NCBI GenBank assembly: GCA_013286835.1
Contig: JABDEZ010000007.1
Span: 1 to 49,233 of the forward strand
DNA length: 49,233 bases
Source of the DNA: Bacteroidota bacterium
Lineage (GTDB): Bacteria; Bacteroidota; Bacteroidia; Chitinophagales; Chitinophagaceae
Reading direction: 5' to 3'
In this document: positions 1-8,829 of the stretch, in pieces
Layout of the letters: every line of letters starts with the position of its first letter
Numbering within the stretch: the first letter of the stretch is position 1
Translations under genes and position numbers: made by a program
The notes under the pieces: generated by a model
The model's input: the letters and a program-made list of their open reading frames with translations, nothing else
Told to the model about the DNA's origin: nothing
Database searches by the model: none

Positions 1-1170
1 GAACACCTGGGCGATATAAACCCTTTCTTTGAAATAGTTCCTCATGGTTTTTTGCTGCCGAGCATTATAGTGGCTACTATGGCGTCTATAATTGCCAGCC
101 AGGCATTGATAAGCGGATCGTTTACACTTATCAGTGAAGCAATAAGCCTTAACTTCTGGCCGCGTGTAAAGGTGAAATTCCCAACAACGGTGCGCGGACA
201 AATATATATACCCAGCATTAACTGGATACTCTGTATTGGTTGTATCATGGTGGTTCTTTATTTCCGTACATCTGAAGCAATGACTGCGGCATATGGTTTT
301 TCTATAACTATAGCCATGCTGATGACAACGATACTTATGTACTACTTCCTTAGGTATGTGAAACATTACCCACTGATCATTGTTACACTTATACTTATTG
401 TATTCCTTTCTGTAGAAACATCGTTCTTTATAGCCAATGCAGTTAAAATACTGAAAAGGCTTATGTTCCTTGTATTTGAAGTAGGTCTGATATTCACAAT
501 GTATATCTGGTACAGTGCCCGTAAGATCAACAACCGCTTCTTGAATTTCATAGATCTAAAAGAACATATCCCTCTTATAGAAGACTTGAGCAGCGACAAT
601 AGCATACCTAAATTTGCTACACACCTTATATATCTTACTAAGGCCAACAGGGCATCGCAGATAGAGCAGAAGGTGTTGTATTCTATATTCAGCCGGAATC
701 CTAAAAGAGCTGATATATATTGGTTTGTGCATATAGAGCGAACGGATGATCCTTATACAATGGAGTATAGTGTAGAAGAGCTACGTAATGACAAAGTAAT
801 AAGGGTTGAATTCAGGCTTGGTTTCCGCATACAGCCGCGTGTGAACCTGATGTTCAGGAAAGTAGTGCAGGAAATGGTGGCTAATAAAGAACTTGATATT
901 ACAAGCCGCTATCCATCGCTTAGCAAGCACAACCTGGCTGCTGACTTTAAATTTGTAATACTTGAGAAATTCCTTTCTTACGATAACGAGTTTTCGGTTA
1001 GAGATGGGTTTATTCTAAATAGTTACTTTGCTATTAAGCATCTTTCTATATCGGACCACAAAGCATTTGGTTTGGATACCAGCGATACTGTGGTAGAAAA
1101 AATGCCGTTCGTAGTAGCGCCTATTTCAAGCATTGCACTAAAACGTACATCCTTTAAAACGGATTCTTAA
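1..1170 (+). CDS. kup: Kup-family potassium uptake protein (5' end outside window)
   Basis: C-terminal part (389 residues) of a KUP/HAK/KT-type K+ transporter, an inner-membrane K+/H+ symporter. The reading frame is open from base 1, so the gene starts upstream of the window. Visible at the start is the family stretch NPFFEIVPHG followed by ATMASIIASQALISG, a conserved late transmembrane segment of Kup. Several further hydrophobic helices follow (about residues 60-165 of the visible part). A soluble tail of about 215 residues ends the protein, as in Kup proteins. Family assignment rests on these motifs and the helix-plus-tail layout. Substrate K+ is family knowledge. No terminator is seen in the 60 bp before the next gene. 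Confidence 0.93.
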   Translation, partial: EHLGDINPFFEIVPHGFLLPSIIVATMASIIASQALISGSFTLISEAISLNFWPRVKVKFPTTVRGQIYIPSINWILCIGCIMVVLYFRTSEAMTAAYGFSITIAMLMTTILMYYFLRYVKHYPLIIVTLILIVFLSVETSFFIANAVKILKRLMFLVFEVGLIFTMYIWYSARKINNRFLNFIDLKEHIPLIEDLSSDNSIPKFATHLIYLTKANRASQIEQKVLYSIFSRNPKRADIYWFVHIERTDDPYTMEYSVEELRNDKVIRVEFRLGFRIQPRVNLMFRKVVQEMVANKELDITSRYPSLSKHNLAADFKFVILEKFLSYDNEFSVRDGFILNSYFAIKHLSISDHKAFGLDTSDTVVEKMPFVVAPISSIALKRTSFKTDS

Positions 1171-1188
1171 CATTTTGTAATAGCAGTA

Positions 1189-1223
1189 TTTGAGTGAGTA
1201 TATTCATTTTACATTTACTTTTG
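1189..1223 (+). promoter_or_regulatory. Putative Bacteroidota promoter for the lipoprotein gene
   Basis: A TTTG (1189-1192) lies 23 bp upstream of TACTTTTG (1216-1223), which matches the Bacteroidota -7 consensus TAnnTTTG. The last G is 8 bp from the ATG at 1231, so the transcript would have almost no leader. Motif match only. Confidence 0.45.
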
Positions 1224-1230
1224 TTATTAC

Positions 1231-1980
1231 ATGAAAAAGCTTTTTGTTTTTTTAATAGCAGGTTCAGCATTAGCTGGTTGCTCAGGCAATAGTGGATCCT
1301 ATACCCCTCCGCAGCAGAATAATGTAACCATTGAGAATAATACAACTGCAGGGTTTGACGTAAGTAAACTTGCACCTTTTGTAAAGACAAGTACAGACCC
1401 TGCGACGCTTGAAAAAGCGATCAACGATCCTAACAACCACATCAACGATCTTGACCTAGATAAGGATGGTAATGTGGACTATGTAAAGGTGGTTGAAAAG
1501 GCCAACAATAAACTGGATATTGTTGATGACGTAAGTAATGACCAGTCAGTAACGGTAGCATCTATAAACATACAGCCCGCTGCAGATAACCGTACTGCTG
1601 ATATGCAGATACAAGGTAACCCTACCTATGTAAGCCAGCCGTACTATCATTCGTCATTTACCTTCACAGACTTTTTGCTGCTGAGCTATTTTTTACGGCC
1701 ACATCCTTATTATATGCCTATGTATCATTATGGGTACTACCCATCATACTACATGCCGTATAGAACTACGGTAACCAGAACATATCGTACGAATAACAAT
1801 TATGGTCCTTCAAATAATTCTTACAATAGAAGGAGTTTAAGTAATCCTGGCAATTCACAGCGTTCTTTCCAGGAGCGTAGCCCATCTTCAGGGGTTCGCA
1901 GCGGCGGTTTTGGTCGCAGTTCATCAGGGTCTTCACGTTCATTTGGTTCAGGCCGTTCTGGTTTTGGACGCAGAAGGTAA
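1231..1980 (+). CDS. Putative lipoprotein with Tyr/Pro-rich and Gly/Ser/Arg-rich tail
   Basis: A 249-residue exported protein of unknown function. The N-terminus is a lipoprotein signal peptide (MKKLFVFLIAGSALAGC, lipobox LAGC, lipidated Cys17). Around residues 68-90 is an acidic DLDLDKDGNVDYVKV stretch that resembles a single EF-hand-like Ca2+ loop. Residues about 135-175 are rich in Tyr, Pro, His and Met with a short hydrophobic part, and the last 70 residues are Ser/Gly/Arg-rich low complexity. It lies directly upstream of the PspA-like gene in the same direction (77 bp gap), so a role at the envelope is plausible. That is inference from neighbourhood. I do not recognise a named family. 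Confidence 0.75.
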   Translation: MKKLFVFLIAGSALAGCSGNSGSYTPPQQNNVTIENNTTAGFDVSKLAPFVKTSTDPATLEKAINDPNNHINDLDLDKDGNVDYVKVVEKANNKLDIVDDVSNDQSVTVASINIQPAADNRTADMQIQGNPTYVSQPYYHSSFTFTDFLLLSYFLRPHPYYMPMYHYGYYPSYYMPYRTTVTRTYRTNNNYGPSNNSYNRRSLSNPGNSQRSFQERSPSSGVRSGGFGRSSSGSSRSFGSGRSGFGRRR

Positions 1981-2057
1981 TTATATAGGTTTCGTATCTT
2001 TAATAGGCGTTTACATTTTCTTTTAATAGTAAACATTTCACTTAAATAATAAATTGT

Positions 2058-2756
2058 ATGAGCATATTTGATAGAATTTTCAGAATAGGTAAAGCAGAGG
2101 CACATGCTGCAATTGACAAACTTGAAGACCCAGCTAAGATGGCTGAGCAGATACTGCGCGAGTTGCGCGAAAATTACCAACAGGCAATAACCGGTGAAGC
2201 TGAAATAAAGGCACAAGCCCTGCAACACCGTGCCCAGGAAGTACAGGCAAAAGATAAAGCTACAGATTGGGAAAAGAAAGCCAATGAACTCCTGGATAGG
2301 GTAGAGCAAAAGCAACTGGATGAGGCTAAAGGCAACGACCTGGCGAGCAAAGCTGCACAAGAATACCAGGCTGCACTAAATGAAGCTGCCCAATATGGCG
2401 CCATGGCAGAGAAGGAAGAGGCTGCGCTTGCCCTTATGGATGCCAAACTGAAACAGATAAAAGAAAGTATAACTGAAACAGAGAACAGGGCAAAACTCAT
2501 TAGCTCTCGCCAGAAGACTGCAGAAGTATCGGAAAACATCAATAAAACCCTATCTAATGTAGATACAGATGGCCTGATGGCTACTTTGAACCGCATGGAT
2601 GCAAAGGCTACAGCAGGCGAGTATAGGGCAGCCGCTTACGCAAGCGTTGCGGATTCAGGCCTTACTACGGAACAGGAAATAAATAAAGTACTGAACAATA
2701 ACACCGCTACAAGCGCGCTCGATGCCATAAAGGCCAAGCGTAGTCAGCAGTCTTAA
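2058..2756 (+). CDS. PspA/IM30 family protein
   Basis: A 232-residue, almost entirely helical protein of the PspA/Vipp1 (IM30) family, an ESCRT-III-like membrane-remodelling and envelope-stress protein. The start (MSIFDRIFRIGKAEAHAAID) and the following KLEDPAKMAEQILRELRE match the family N-terminus, which carries the amphipathic helix and the conserved D-P pair. Long Ala/Glu/Lys/Gln-rich coiled coils occupy about residues 25-170. The usual family length is 220-260, so this is full length. It sits between a lipoprotein gene and a gene of unknown function. No PspF-type regulator or PspB/C partner is visible here. A strong hairpin directly after the stop (2776-2805) probably ends or attenuates this transcript. 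Confidence 0.9.
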   Translation: MSIFDRIFRIGKAEAHAAIDKLEDPAKMAEQILRELRENYQQAITGEAEIKAQALQHRAQEVQAKDKATDWEKKANELLDRVEQKQLDEAKGNDLASKAAQEYQAALNEAAQYGAMAEKEEAALALMDAKLKQIKESITETENRAKLISSRQKTAEVSENINKTLSNVDTDGLMATLNRMDAKATAGEYRAAAYASVADSGLTTEQEINKVLNNNTATSALDAIKAKRSQQS

Positions 2757-2775
2757 ACTGTATAACCTAATACTT

Positions 2776-2805
2776 AACAACACCGGGCCCATGCCCGGTG
2801 TTGTT
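2776..2805 (+). terminator. Perfect 13-bp hairpin after pspA-like gene
   Basis: AACAACACCGGGC (2776-2788) and GCCCGGTGTTGTT (2793-2805) are perfect inverted repeats around a CCAT loop. No T-run follows, so it may act as an mRNA-stabilising or Rho-assisted element rather than a classical intrinsic terminator. It also covers the GTG at 2798, which argues against that codon as the next gene's start. Confidence 0.6.
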
Positions 2806-2818
2806 CAATATCACAGCC

Positions 2819-3571
2819 ATGTTTGTAACAGAAAATAATAAAAAAACATTCCAGGGTATTATCCTGTTGAATGAATTGATAAATGGCACACGCAAGTACC
2901 AGACTATAAATAATGGTGACGATCAGTTGTTGGAGCCTTTATTTGTCGACTTAATGTCGCACGGATATGTGCAGACAAGTGGACAGAATTACGAGGCTGC
3001 TCCTAAAGGCATAGAAGTGTTGAACACTTTTATGAAGCGGTATACAGAGTATTTGAAGCTCTATGATATCTTTTCATTTGTAGATCTGGAAAAAGGTGAG
3101 TTCGCATTCAGCAGTTATTTTGACTTTGATACAGATGAAGCCTGGGATAATTTTAAAAATAATGAGCGTTTTGATGATGTGCGTATAGCTGTTGCCCAGT
3201 TTAAAAAGCTAGACCCGGCAGAGATCGTTTTTATGTCGTTTGTAAATGAAGGACGTTTTGATACAACTGCCAATGGCTGGCAGATGGACCTGTTATCTGA
3301 TGCCATTTGGGACAAGATAGAACGTATTTGCGCCACAGCCATTAAGCCCGACGATATAGGGCAGGATGCTATGGAGGATATGATAAGCCAGGGTGCCGAC
3401 CTGATGATAAAATTGCTGGAACAAGAAATAAAGCACCAGCAAGAGAACAATCAAAATAATAATAACGGTGGCGAAGAAGTGGTGGAAGAAGAAACGGTAG
3501 AATACTACCAGCCGTACTACAATCCGTTCTACGTATCGCCAATATGGTTGTTGCCTCTGTTCTTGTGGTAA
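2819..3571 (+). CDS. Conserved-looking protein of unknown function downstream of pspA-like gene
   Basis: A 250-residue protein I do not recognise. The ATG at 2819 (MFVTENNKKTFQGI) is chosen because the in-frame GTG at 2798 lies inside the 2776-2805 hairpin. The first 190 residues look globular, mixed alpha/beta and acidic. About residues 205-225 form a Gln/Asn- and Glu-rich linker (QQENNQNNNNGGEEVVEEE). The last 22 residues are Tyr/Pro-rich and then strongly hydrophobic, ending in LLPLFLW at the C-terminus. The upstream lipoprotein has a similar Tyr/Pro-rich hydrophobic patch, so both may bind the membrane or each other, possibly with the PspA-like protein. No signal peptide is seen. Functional link to PspA is inference from position only. 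Confidence 0.7.
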   Translation: MFVTENNKKTFQGIILLNELINGTRKYQTINNGDDQLLEPLFVDLMSHGYVQTSGQNYEAAPKGIEVLNTFMKRYTEYLKLYDIFSFVDLEKGEFAFSSYFDFDTDEAWDNFKNNERFDDVRIAVAQFKKLDPAEIVFMSFVNEGRFDTTANGWQMDLLSDAIWDKIERICATAIKPDDIGQDAMEDMISQGADLMIKLLEQEIKHQQENNQNNNNGGEEVVEEETVEYYQPYYNPFYVSPIWLLPLFLW

Positions 3572-3592
3572 TAGGTTTGTAGTGCCCGTTCT

Positions 3593-3600
3593 TACATTTG
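3593..3600 (+). promoter_or_regulatory. -7 box upstream of DoxX-like gene
   Basis: TACATTTG fits TAnnTTTG and ends 19 bp before the ATG at 3619. No well-spaced -33 TTG was found. Confidence 0.35.
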
Positions 3601-3618
3601 ACACTATACATTGACACC

Positions 3619-3999
3619 ATGAAGCCCAAAGCCACCAAGATACTCTACTGGATAGTAACCCTATTGTTCTGTTTCTTTATGCTGATGGACGGTATCGCCG
3701 ATATTCTGCACCAGAAGAGTGCTGTAGAGGTGGTGAAACATCTGGGCTACCCTGAATATACATTATTCATATTAGGTGTTGCCAAAATCCTGGGGCAAGC
3801 AGCAATATTGCAACCCAGGTTTAATACGCTGAAAGAATGGGCCTATGCAGGTTTCGCCATCCATTTTATCATCGCTATCTCATCCCGATATCTTGTTGGT
3901 GATGCCTCTTCTTTATTAATACCTCCATTGTTATTACTACTCTTTATGCTATATGGTTATGGGCTGTGGAAGAAAGTGGAGCGGTTTGAGAATGTATAA
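3619..3999 (+). CDS. DoxX-like small membrane protein
   Basis: A 126-residue integral membrane protein with four hydrophobic segments (about residues 8-28, 45-65, 75-93 and 97-118), the topology of DoxX/DoxX-like (TQO small-subunit-like) proteins. The stretch KILGQAAILQPRFNTLKEWAYAGF is typical of DoxX-like family members. The ATG at 3619 is preferred over the TTG at 3598 because that TTG overlaps a promoter-like TACATTTG box. The gene converges on hisIE with a 21-bp gap and no clear terminator between them. DoxX-like proteins have no firmly known biochemical role, so only the family call is made. Confidence 0.8.
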   Translation: MKPKATKILYWIVTLLFCFFMLMDGIADILHQKSAVEVVKHLGYPEYTLFILGVAKILGQAAILQPRFNTLKEWAYAGFAIHFIIAISSRYLVGDASSLLIPPLLLLLFMLYGYGLWKKVERFENV

Positions 4000-4020
4000 A
4001 GAAATAGTGCAGGACTATAA

Positions 4021-4614
4021 TTACTTATGCCTTTCCCTCAATACATCGTCAATATCACTCAACGTAAAGCCTTTTGCCTGCAGTAGTATCAGGTAGTGAA
4101 ACAACAGATCAGCTGCTTCGTTTTTAAAAAGGTCATCGTTGTTGTCCTTTGCTTCAATTACTAATTCTACAGCCTCTTCGCCTACCTTTTGTGCTATCTT
4201 GTTTATCCCTTTTTGGAGCAGTGATGAAGTATAGGATTTTTCAGATGGGTTTGCTTTACGTTCTGCAATAACCTGCTCCAACTGCAGCAGAAAAAGTGGG
4301 CTCTTGTTGGTTTCATTAAAGCATGTGTCGGCCCCGGTATGGCAGATAGGGCCTGCAGGAGTGCCCTTCACCAGCAATGAATCATTATCACAATCCTGTA
4401 AAATACTATCCAGTGCCAGGTAGTTGCCAGATGTTTCACCTTTCACCCAAATGCAATTTCGGGAGCGGCTGTAGAACGTGACCTTTCCAGTACTTTGGGT
4501 TTGGTTGTATGCATCCTCGTTCATGTAGCCCAACATCAATACTTTGTTTGTTGTTACATCCTGTATTATTGCGGGTATCAGCCCATCTGCACTTTTGCTA
4601 AAATCCGGTTTCAT
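4021..4614 (-). CDS. hisIE: Bifunctional phosphoribosyl-AMP cyclohydrolase / phosphoribosyl-ATP pyrophosphatase
   Basis: A 197-residue fusion catalysing steps 2 and 3 of histidine synthesis. The N-terminal HisI domain (about residues 1-105) shows LMLGYMN, YSRSRN and the metal-binding Cys/Asp motifs DCDNDS and CHTG. The C-terminal HisE domain (about 108-197) shows the MazG-like helical motif [14 protein letters not shown] and [11 protein letters not shown]. It is the last gene of the his operon. Its ATG overlaps the hisF stop by 4 nt, implying translational coupling. The fused form is usual in Bacteroidota and many Proteobacteria. Identity is secure. Confidence 0.97.
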   Translation of the reverse strand: MKPDFSKSADGLIPAIIQDVTTNKVLMLGYMNEDAYNQTQSTGKVTFYSRSRNCIWVKGETSGNYLALDSILQDCDNDSLLVKGTPAGPICHTGADTCFNETNKSPLFLLQLEQVIAERKANPSEKSYTSSLLQKGINKIAQKVGEEAVELVIEAKDNNDDLFKNEAADLLFHYLILLQAKGFTLSDIDDVLRERHK

Positions 4615-5366
4615 AGCCTTACGTTTATGTTGTTGTCTTTTAAATATTGTTTCAATTCGGGTATGCCTAATTCCTTATTATGGAATATGCCTGCGGCGAG
4701 TGCGGCATCAGCATGACCATCGCGGAACACATCTGCAAAGTGAGCTGCAATACCGCCGCCGCCACTTGCTATTACAGGTATGTTGGTTAGCTCTGATATT
4801 TGTCGTGTAAGTTCTACTGCAAACCCTTTTTTAGTGCCATCGTTGTCTATGGATGTTACCAGGAGTTCGCCCACGCCCATATCAACTGCCTGCATTACCC
4901 AATCCTTGGTTTTTATTCCTGTAGGTACTTTACCACCATTAGCATATACATACCAGTCACCATCTACTACTTTGGTATCAATGGCCAATACCACGCATTG
5001 GTTGCCAAAGCTATTGGCTATACCTTGCAACAATGAAGGATTCTTAATTGCAGCTGTATTTATAGATACCTTGTCGGCACCGGCATTTAATAGTACGTGC
5101 ACATCGGTCACGCTGCTAATGCCACCACCTACAGTAAAGGGAATATTGATATGCTGAGCGATCCGTTTAACAAGTGCGGCAAATGTTTTCCGTTTTTCAT
5201 CAGTGGCGCTTATATCCAGGAATACAAGTTCATCAGCACCTTCATCAGCGTAGTATGCGCCCAGTTCTACAGGGTCGCCTACATTGCGCATTTGCTCAAA
5301 TTGCACGCCCTTCACTGTTACGCCATCTTTTATGTCCAGGCAAGGTATTATCCTTTTGGTCAGCAT
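4611..5366 (-). CDS. hisF: Imidazole glycerol phosphate synthase, cyclase subunit
   Basis: A 251-residue (beta/alpha)8-barrel that partners HisH to form imidazole glycerol phosphate and AICAR from PRFAR. Catalytic Asp11 (IPCLDIKDG) and Asp130 (VLAIDTK) are both present. The phosphate-binding loops are visible as TVGGGISS and IASGGGG. Length matches the family (about 250). The start overlaps the hisA stop by 1 nt (TGATG) and the stop overlaps the hisIE start by 4 nt. The neighbours hisH and hisA complete the module. Confidence 0.98.
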   Translation of the reverse strand: MLTKRIIPCLDIKDGVTVKGVQFEQMRNVGDPVELGAYYADEGADELVFLDISATDEKRKTFAALVKRIAQHINIPFTVGGGISSVTDVHVLLNAGADKVSINTAAIKNPSLLQGIANSFGNQCVVLAIDTKVVDGDWYVYANGGKVPTGIKTKDWVMQAVDMGVGELLVTSIDNDGTKKGFAVELTRQISELTNIPVIASGGGGIAAHFADVFRDGHADAALAAGIFHNKELGIPELKQYLKDNNINVRL

Positions 5367-6088
5367 CAGTTCATGTACTTTTTAAGTTCCTCTATTTTAA
5401 TATGGCCCTCATAAATAGCTTTGCCTACTATAACCCCACTGCAACCTATACTTTCAAGATCATCAATATCCTGGAGGCTGGTAGCCCCGCCGCTGGCTGT
5501 GAGTTGAATACTAGGATAGGCAGCAATAATATCTTTATATAATTGTATGGAGGGTCCTTGCAGCATGCCATCTTTAGTAACATCGGTACAAAATAACTGG
5601 CGCATACCTTTGCTATAAAATGACCCGATATATTCTATGATGTTTACGTTGGTCTGCTCTTTCCATCCGTTTATCATGATCTTGTTGTCCTTTACATCAC
5701 AGCCTAAGAATATTTTATCCCAGCCATATTGAACTGCCCAGCCCAATACCCTTGCTGGATCTTTATAAGCTATGCTGCCTATGTTTATAAGTGCCGCACC
5801 ATTGTCAAAAACCTGCTGTACATCTTCATCATGCTTAATACCACCACCAAAATCTATGATCAACTTTGTTTGCGATGCAATCTGGTGAAGACTTTTAGTG
5901 TTTACAAGTTTGCCCAGCCTGGCACCATCGAGGTCAACGATGTGCAATCTTTTTATGCCCTGGTCTTCAAATTGTTTTGCTATTTCAACAGGAGAGGACG
6001 AGTATATTGTGGATTGAGCATAATCGCCTTGAGTAAGCCTTACGCACTTGCCGTCTATTATGTCTATCGCGGGTATTATCTCAATCAT
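5366..6088 (-). CDS. hisA: Phosphoribosylformimino-5-aminoimidazole carboxamide ribotide isomerase
   Basis: A 240-residue (beta/alpha)8-barrel isomerase for step 4 of histidine synthesis (ProFAR to PRFAR). It shows the two catalytic aspartates at the expected places: Asp9 ([14 protein letters not shown]) and Asp169 (FCTDVTKDG). Phosphate-binding loops are seen at DFGGGIK and TASGGATS. Length is normal. It overlaps the hisH stop by 4 nt and hisF by 1 nt. A dual HisA/TrpF (PriA) role is not suggested, though trp genes are not in view to test it. Confidence 0.97.
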   Translation of the reverse strand: MIEIIPAIDIIDGKCVRLTQGDYAQSTIYSSSPVEIAKQFEDQGIKRLHIVDLDGARLGKLVNTKSLHQIASQTKLIIDFGGGIKHDEDVQQVFDNGAALINIGSIAYKDPARVLGWAVQYGWDKIFLGCDVKDNKIMINGWKEQTNVNIIEYIGSFYSKGMRQLFCTDVTKDGMLQGPSIQLYKDIIAAYPSIQLTASGGATSLQDIDDLESIGCSGVIVGKAIYEGHIKIEELKKYMN

Positions 6089-6669
6089 AAGTTTATAAAA
6101 TTTTCGAGTATTTTTTGGCCATCCTTAGCCGATTTCTCCGGGTGAAATTGAACGCCGTAAAAATTATCCTTGTTTAGCGCACCGCTATACTCAATGCCAT
6201 AGTTTGTAGTGGCAATAGTATGTGCACCTTTCTCGGCGTAGTAGCTATGTACATAGTACATAAAAGAGTTTTCTGCCAGGTTATTAAATAAGCCACCACG
6301 CAGGTCGTAGATGTTGTTCCAACCCATATGAGGCACTTTGCCTGACGTTGCGGGAAACCGCTTCACCTGTTGGTCGAATATGCCCAGGCACTGGGTATCC
6401 CCTTCTTCCGACCAATTGCACATCAGCTGCATGCCCAGGCATATACCTAATACTGGCTGTGTCAGGTTCTTAATTACATATACCAAATCCTTAGCAGCCA
6501 GATAAGCCATAGCGGGTGCGGCAGCGCCCACACCTGGAAAGATGACTTTATCGGCGCTGCATATTTCGTCAGCATTATCGCTAATGACCGCCTGGATGCC
6601 TATGCGTTGCAGGGCAAAGTCAACAGAACAGGTATTGCCAGCGTTGTATTGCACAATAACTATCTTCAT
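6085..6669 (-). CDS. hisH: Imidazole glycerol phosphate synthase, glutamine amidotransferase subunit
   Basis: A 194-residue class I glutamine amidotransferase that supplies ammonia to HisF. The catalytic triad is complete: Cys77 in LGICLGMQ, and His176 and Glu178 in VQFHPEKS. The frame is open further upstream to 6735, but the ATG at 6669 ([12 protein letters not shown]) is the right start. It matches the family N-terminus and overlaps the hisB stop by 4 nt in an ATGA arrangement. Confidence 0.97.
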   Translation of the reverse strand: MKIVIVQYNAGNTCSVDFALQRIGIQAVISDNADEICSADKVIFPGVGAAAPAMAYLAAKDLVYVIKNLTQPVLGICLGMQLMCNWSEEGDTQCLGIFDQQVKRFPATSGKVPHMGWNNIYDLRGGLFNNLAENSFMYYVHSYYAEKGAHTIATTNYGIEYSGALNKDNFYGVQFHPEKSAKDGQKILENFINL

Positions 6670-7775
6670 ATGGTGCCTTTTGTTGTAGGTAACAGCATTG
6701 TTTCGTAGTCCTTTTTTACCGCCATCTTCAGGCACTTTGCAAATGCCTTAAATATAGACTCTATTTTGTGGTGTTCATTATCGCCGGTAGCCTGTATGTT
6801 CAGGTTGCACCTGGCAGCATCGCTAAACGACTTAAAAAAGTGATAGAACATTTCGGTAGGCATTTCGCCGATGTACTCTCTTTTAAATTCTGCCTCCCAT
6901 ACCAGCCAGGCCCTACCACCAAGGTCCAGAGCTACTTGGGCCAGGCAATCATCCATAGGCAGGTAGAACGAATAACGTTCTATACCTCTTTTATCGCCTA
7001 ATACTTTAGCAAAAGCTTCGCCCAGTGCTATCCCGGTGTCCTCTATGGTATGATGCTCATCAATGTGCAGGTCACCTTTGGTAACTACGGTAAGGTCCAT
7101 TTGGCCGTGCTTGGCTATTTGCTCCAGCATATGGTCGAAGAAGCCAATGCCCGTGCTGATGTTTGCTCTGCCTGTGCCTTCTAACTTCAGCGTTATATCT
7201 ATAGCTGTTTCGTTAGTATTGCGCACATGATGTACTACACGGTCCTGGGTTTTCAGGAAATTATATATCTCGTCCCAATCTTGTGCTACCAATGATATAT
7301 CGTGTTCCCGCTCGCCATCCATTTCACTTTCACGAATAAAAATGGACCCGCAGCCCAGGTTTTTAGCCAGCATAACATCGGTTAACCTATCGCCAATAAC
7401 AAAGGAATGTTCTAGATCGTATGTGCCGTTCATATACTCCTTAAGCATGCCAGTGCGGGGTTTCCGTGTATCCATTTGTTCGTGCTCGTACGAACTATCG
7501 ATGTGTATATCATGGAAAATGATCCCTTCGCCTGATAATATCTGCAACAGTTTTTCCTGTACCGTATTGAAGTTTTCATACGGGTTGGATGGGGTACCCA
7601 AGCCATCCTGGTTGGTAACCATTACAAAGGTGTAACCTAGTTTTGTACCGATGTTATATAGGTTGCGGATAACACCTGGTAGCAATTCCATCTGTTCGAG
7701 TGTATCTACCTGGAAAGTAACTGGTGGTTCTTTGATCAGCGTTCCGTCGCGGTCTATGAATAGTATTTTCTTCAT
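6666..7775 (-). CDS. hisB: Bifunctional histidinol-phosphatase / imidazoleglycerol-phosphate dehydratase
   Basis: A 369-residue fusion catalysing two steps of histidine synthesis. The N-terminal HAD phosphatase domain (about residues 1-165) begins with FIDRDGTL, containing the nucleophile Asp8 and Asp10. The C-terminal IGP dehydratase domain (about 175-369) has the Mn-binding [10 protein letters not shown] and a second histidine-rich region (DNEHHKIES). The HAD-IGPD fusion is the enterobacterial-type HisB, also found in Bacteroidota. The start overlaps hisC by 4 nt. The bifunctional enzyme means no separate phosphatase gene (hisN) is needed here, and none is seen. Confidence 0.97.
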   Translation of the reverse strand: MKKILFIDRDGTLIKEPPVTFQVDTLEQMELLPGVIRNLYNIGTKLGYTFVMVTNQDGLGTPSNPYENFNTVQEKLLQILSGEGIIFHDIHIDSSYEHEQMDTRKPRTGMLKEYMNGTYDLEHSFVIGDRLTDVMLAKNLGCGSIFIRESEMDGEREHDISLVAQDWDEIYNFLKTQDRVVHHVRNTNETAIDITLKLEGTGRANISTGIGFFDHMLEQIAKHGQMDLTVVTKGDLHIDEHHTIEDTGIALGEAFAKVLGDKRGIERYSFYLPMDDCLAQVALDLGGRAWLVWEAEFKREYIGEMPTEMFYHFFKSFSDAARCNLNIQATGDNEHHKIESIFKAFAKCLKMAVKKDYETMLLPTTKGTI

Positions 7776-8827
7776 GCTGTGTATTCGTTTAGTGCCTGTA
7801 ACAGGAATTGATTCTCTTCTGGTGTACCTACGGTGATGCGCAGGCAGTTACCGCATAACGGAACGTTGGTACGGTTGCGTACCACTATCTTTCGTGTCAG
7901 CAGGTACTTGTACAGCGCATTGGCATCGTTAACTTCAGTCAAAATGAAATTGGCATCGGATGGATGTACTTTTTGCACAAAAGAATATTGCAGCAGGCTG
8001 TTTATCAGCTGTTCCCTTTGTGCTTTTATTACATTCACCGCATTGGCAACCACGACAGTATCCTGCAATGCTGCCAGGGCCAGTTGTTGTGCGGGCAGGC
8101 TGATATTGTAAGGCGCTTTTATTTTATTGAGTATGGCAATAATATCTTCTGATGCGAAGGCCATACCCATACGTAACGCAGCCAGTCCCCATGCTTTTGA
8201 GAATGTTTGCAGCACTACAACGTTGGGATAGTCTGCTATTTTATTGATCCATGAAGACGAAATATCCGCAAAATCGATATAAGCTTCATCAATTATTACG
8301 ATGCCTTCAAAGCTGTTTGCCAATTCTTCTATAATTGCAGGTTCTATACTGTTACCGGTAGGGTTGTTGGGGCTGCATAGAAACAACAGTTTCGAATTTG
8401 TGTCCGCCGCCTCAAGCACATTTGCAACAATAGGTTGGTAGGCATCATCCAGTAAAACCTCTTTCACTTTCACGTCGTTAATATCTGCAGCCACTTTATA
8501 CATACCGTAACTAGGGGATATGGCGATGATGTTATCGACTTCGGGACGGCAAGTAGCGCGAATAAGTAAGTCTATAGGTTCATCGCTGCCATTACCCAGA
8601 AAGATATTTTTGGTGTCAATACCTTTTAACTCACTGATCCGTTCCTTTAGCTTCATTTGCAACGGATCGGGGTAGCGGCTGTATTCGTTCCATGCAGATG
8701 CCATGCTGTTCTCGTTCGCATCCAGGAACACCTGCGCATCTGCCTTAAATTCAGACCGGGCAGAAGAGTAGGGAACTAACTTAAGTATGTTTTCCCTTAT
8801 GATTTTTTGAAGATCGAATTGTTCCAT
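7772..8827 (-). CDS. hisC: Histidinol-phosphate aminotransferase
   Basis: A 351-residue PLP-dependent fold-type I aminotransferase converting imidazole acetol phosphate to histidinol phosphate. The PLP Schiff-base lysine is Lys211 in [12 protein letters not shown]. The cofactor-binding region is CSPNNPTGN and [11 protein letters not shown]. Length and motifs match HisC. It begins 2 nt after hisD ends and overlaps hisB by 4 nt, so the assignment as HisC rather than a paralogue is well supported by the operon. Confidence 0.97.
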   Translation of the reverse strand: MEQFDLQKIIRENILKLVPYSSARSEFKADAQVFLDANENSMASAWNEYSRYPDPLQMKLKERISELKGIDTKNIFLGNGSDEPIDLLIRATCRPEVDNIIAISPSYGMYKVAADINDVKVKEVLLDDAYQPIVANVLEAADTNSKLLFLCSPNNPTGNSIEPAIIEELANSFEGIVIIDEAYIDFADISSSWINKIADYPNVVVLQTFSKAWGLAALRMGMAFASEDIIAILNKIKAPYNISLPAQQLALAALQDTVVVANAVNVIKAQREQLINSLLQYSFVQKVHPSDANFILTEVNDANALYKYLLTRKIVVRNRTNVPLCGNCLRITVGTPEENQFLLQALNEYTA

Positions 8828-8829
8828 TG

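Noticed and set aside
1821-2360. Long minus-strand frame of 179 codons across the lipoprotein and PspA genes
   Set aside because: Antisense to two well-supported genes, with no domain and a Cys/Phe/Leu-rich composition typical of a shadow of coding sequence.
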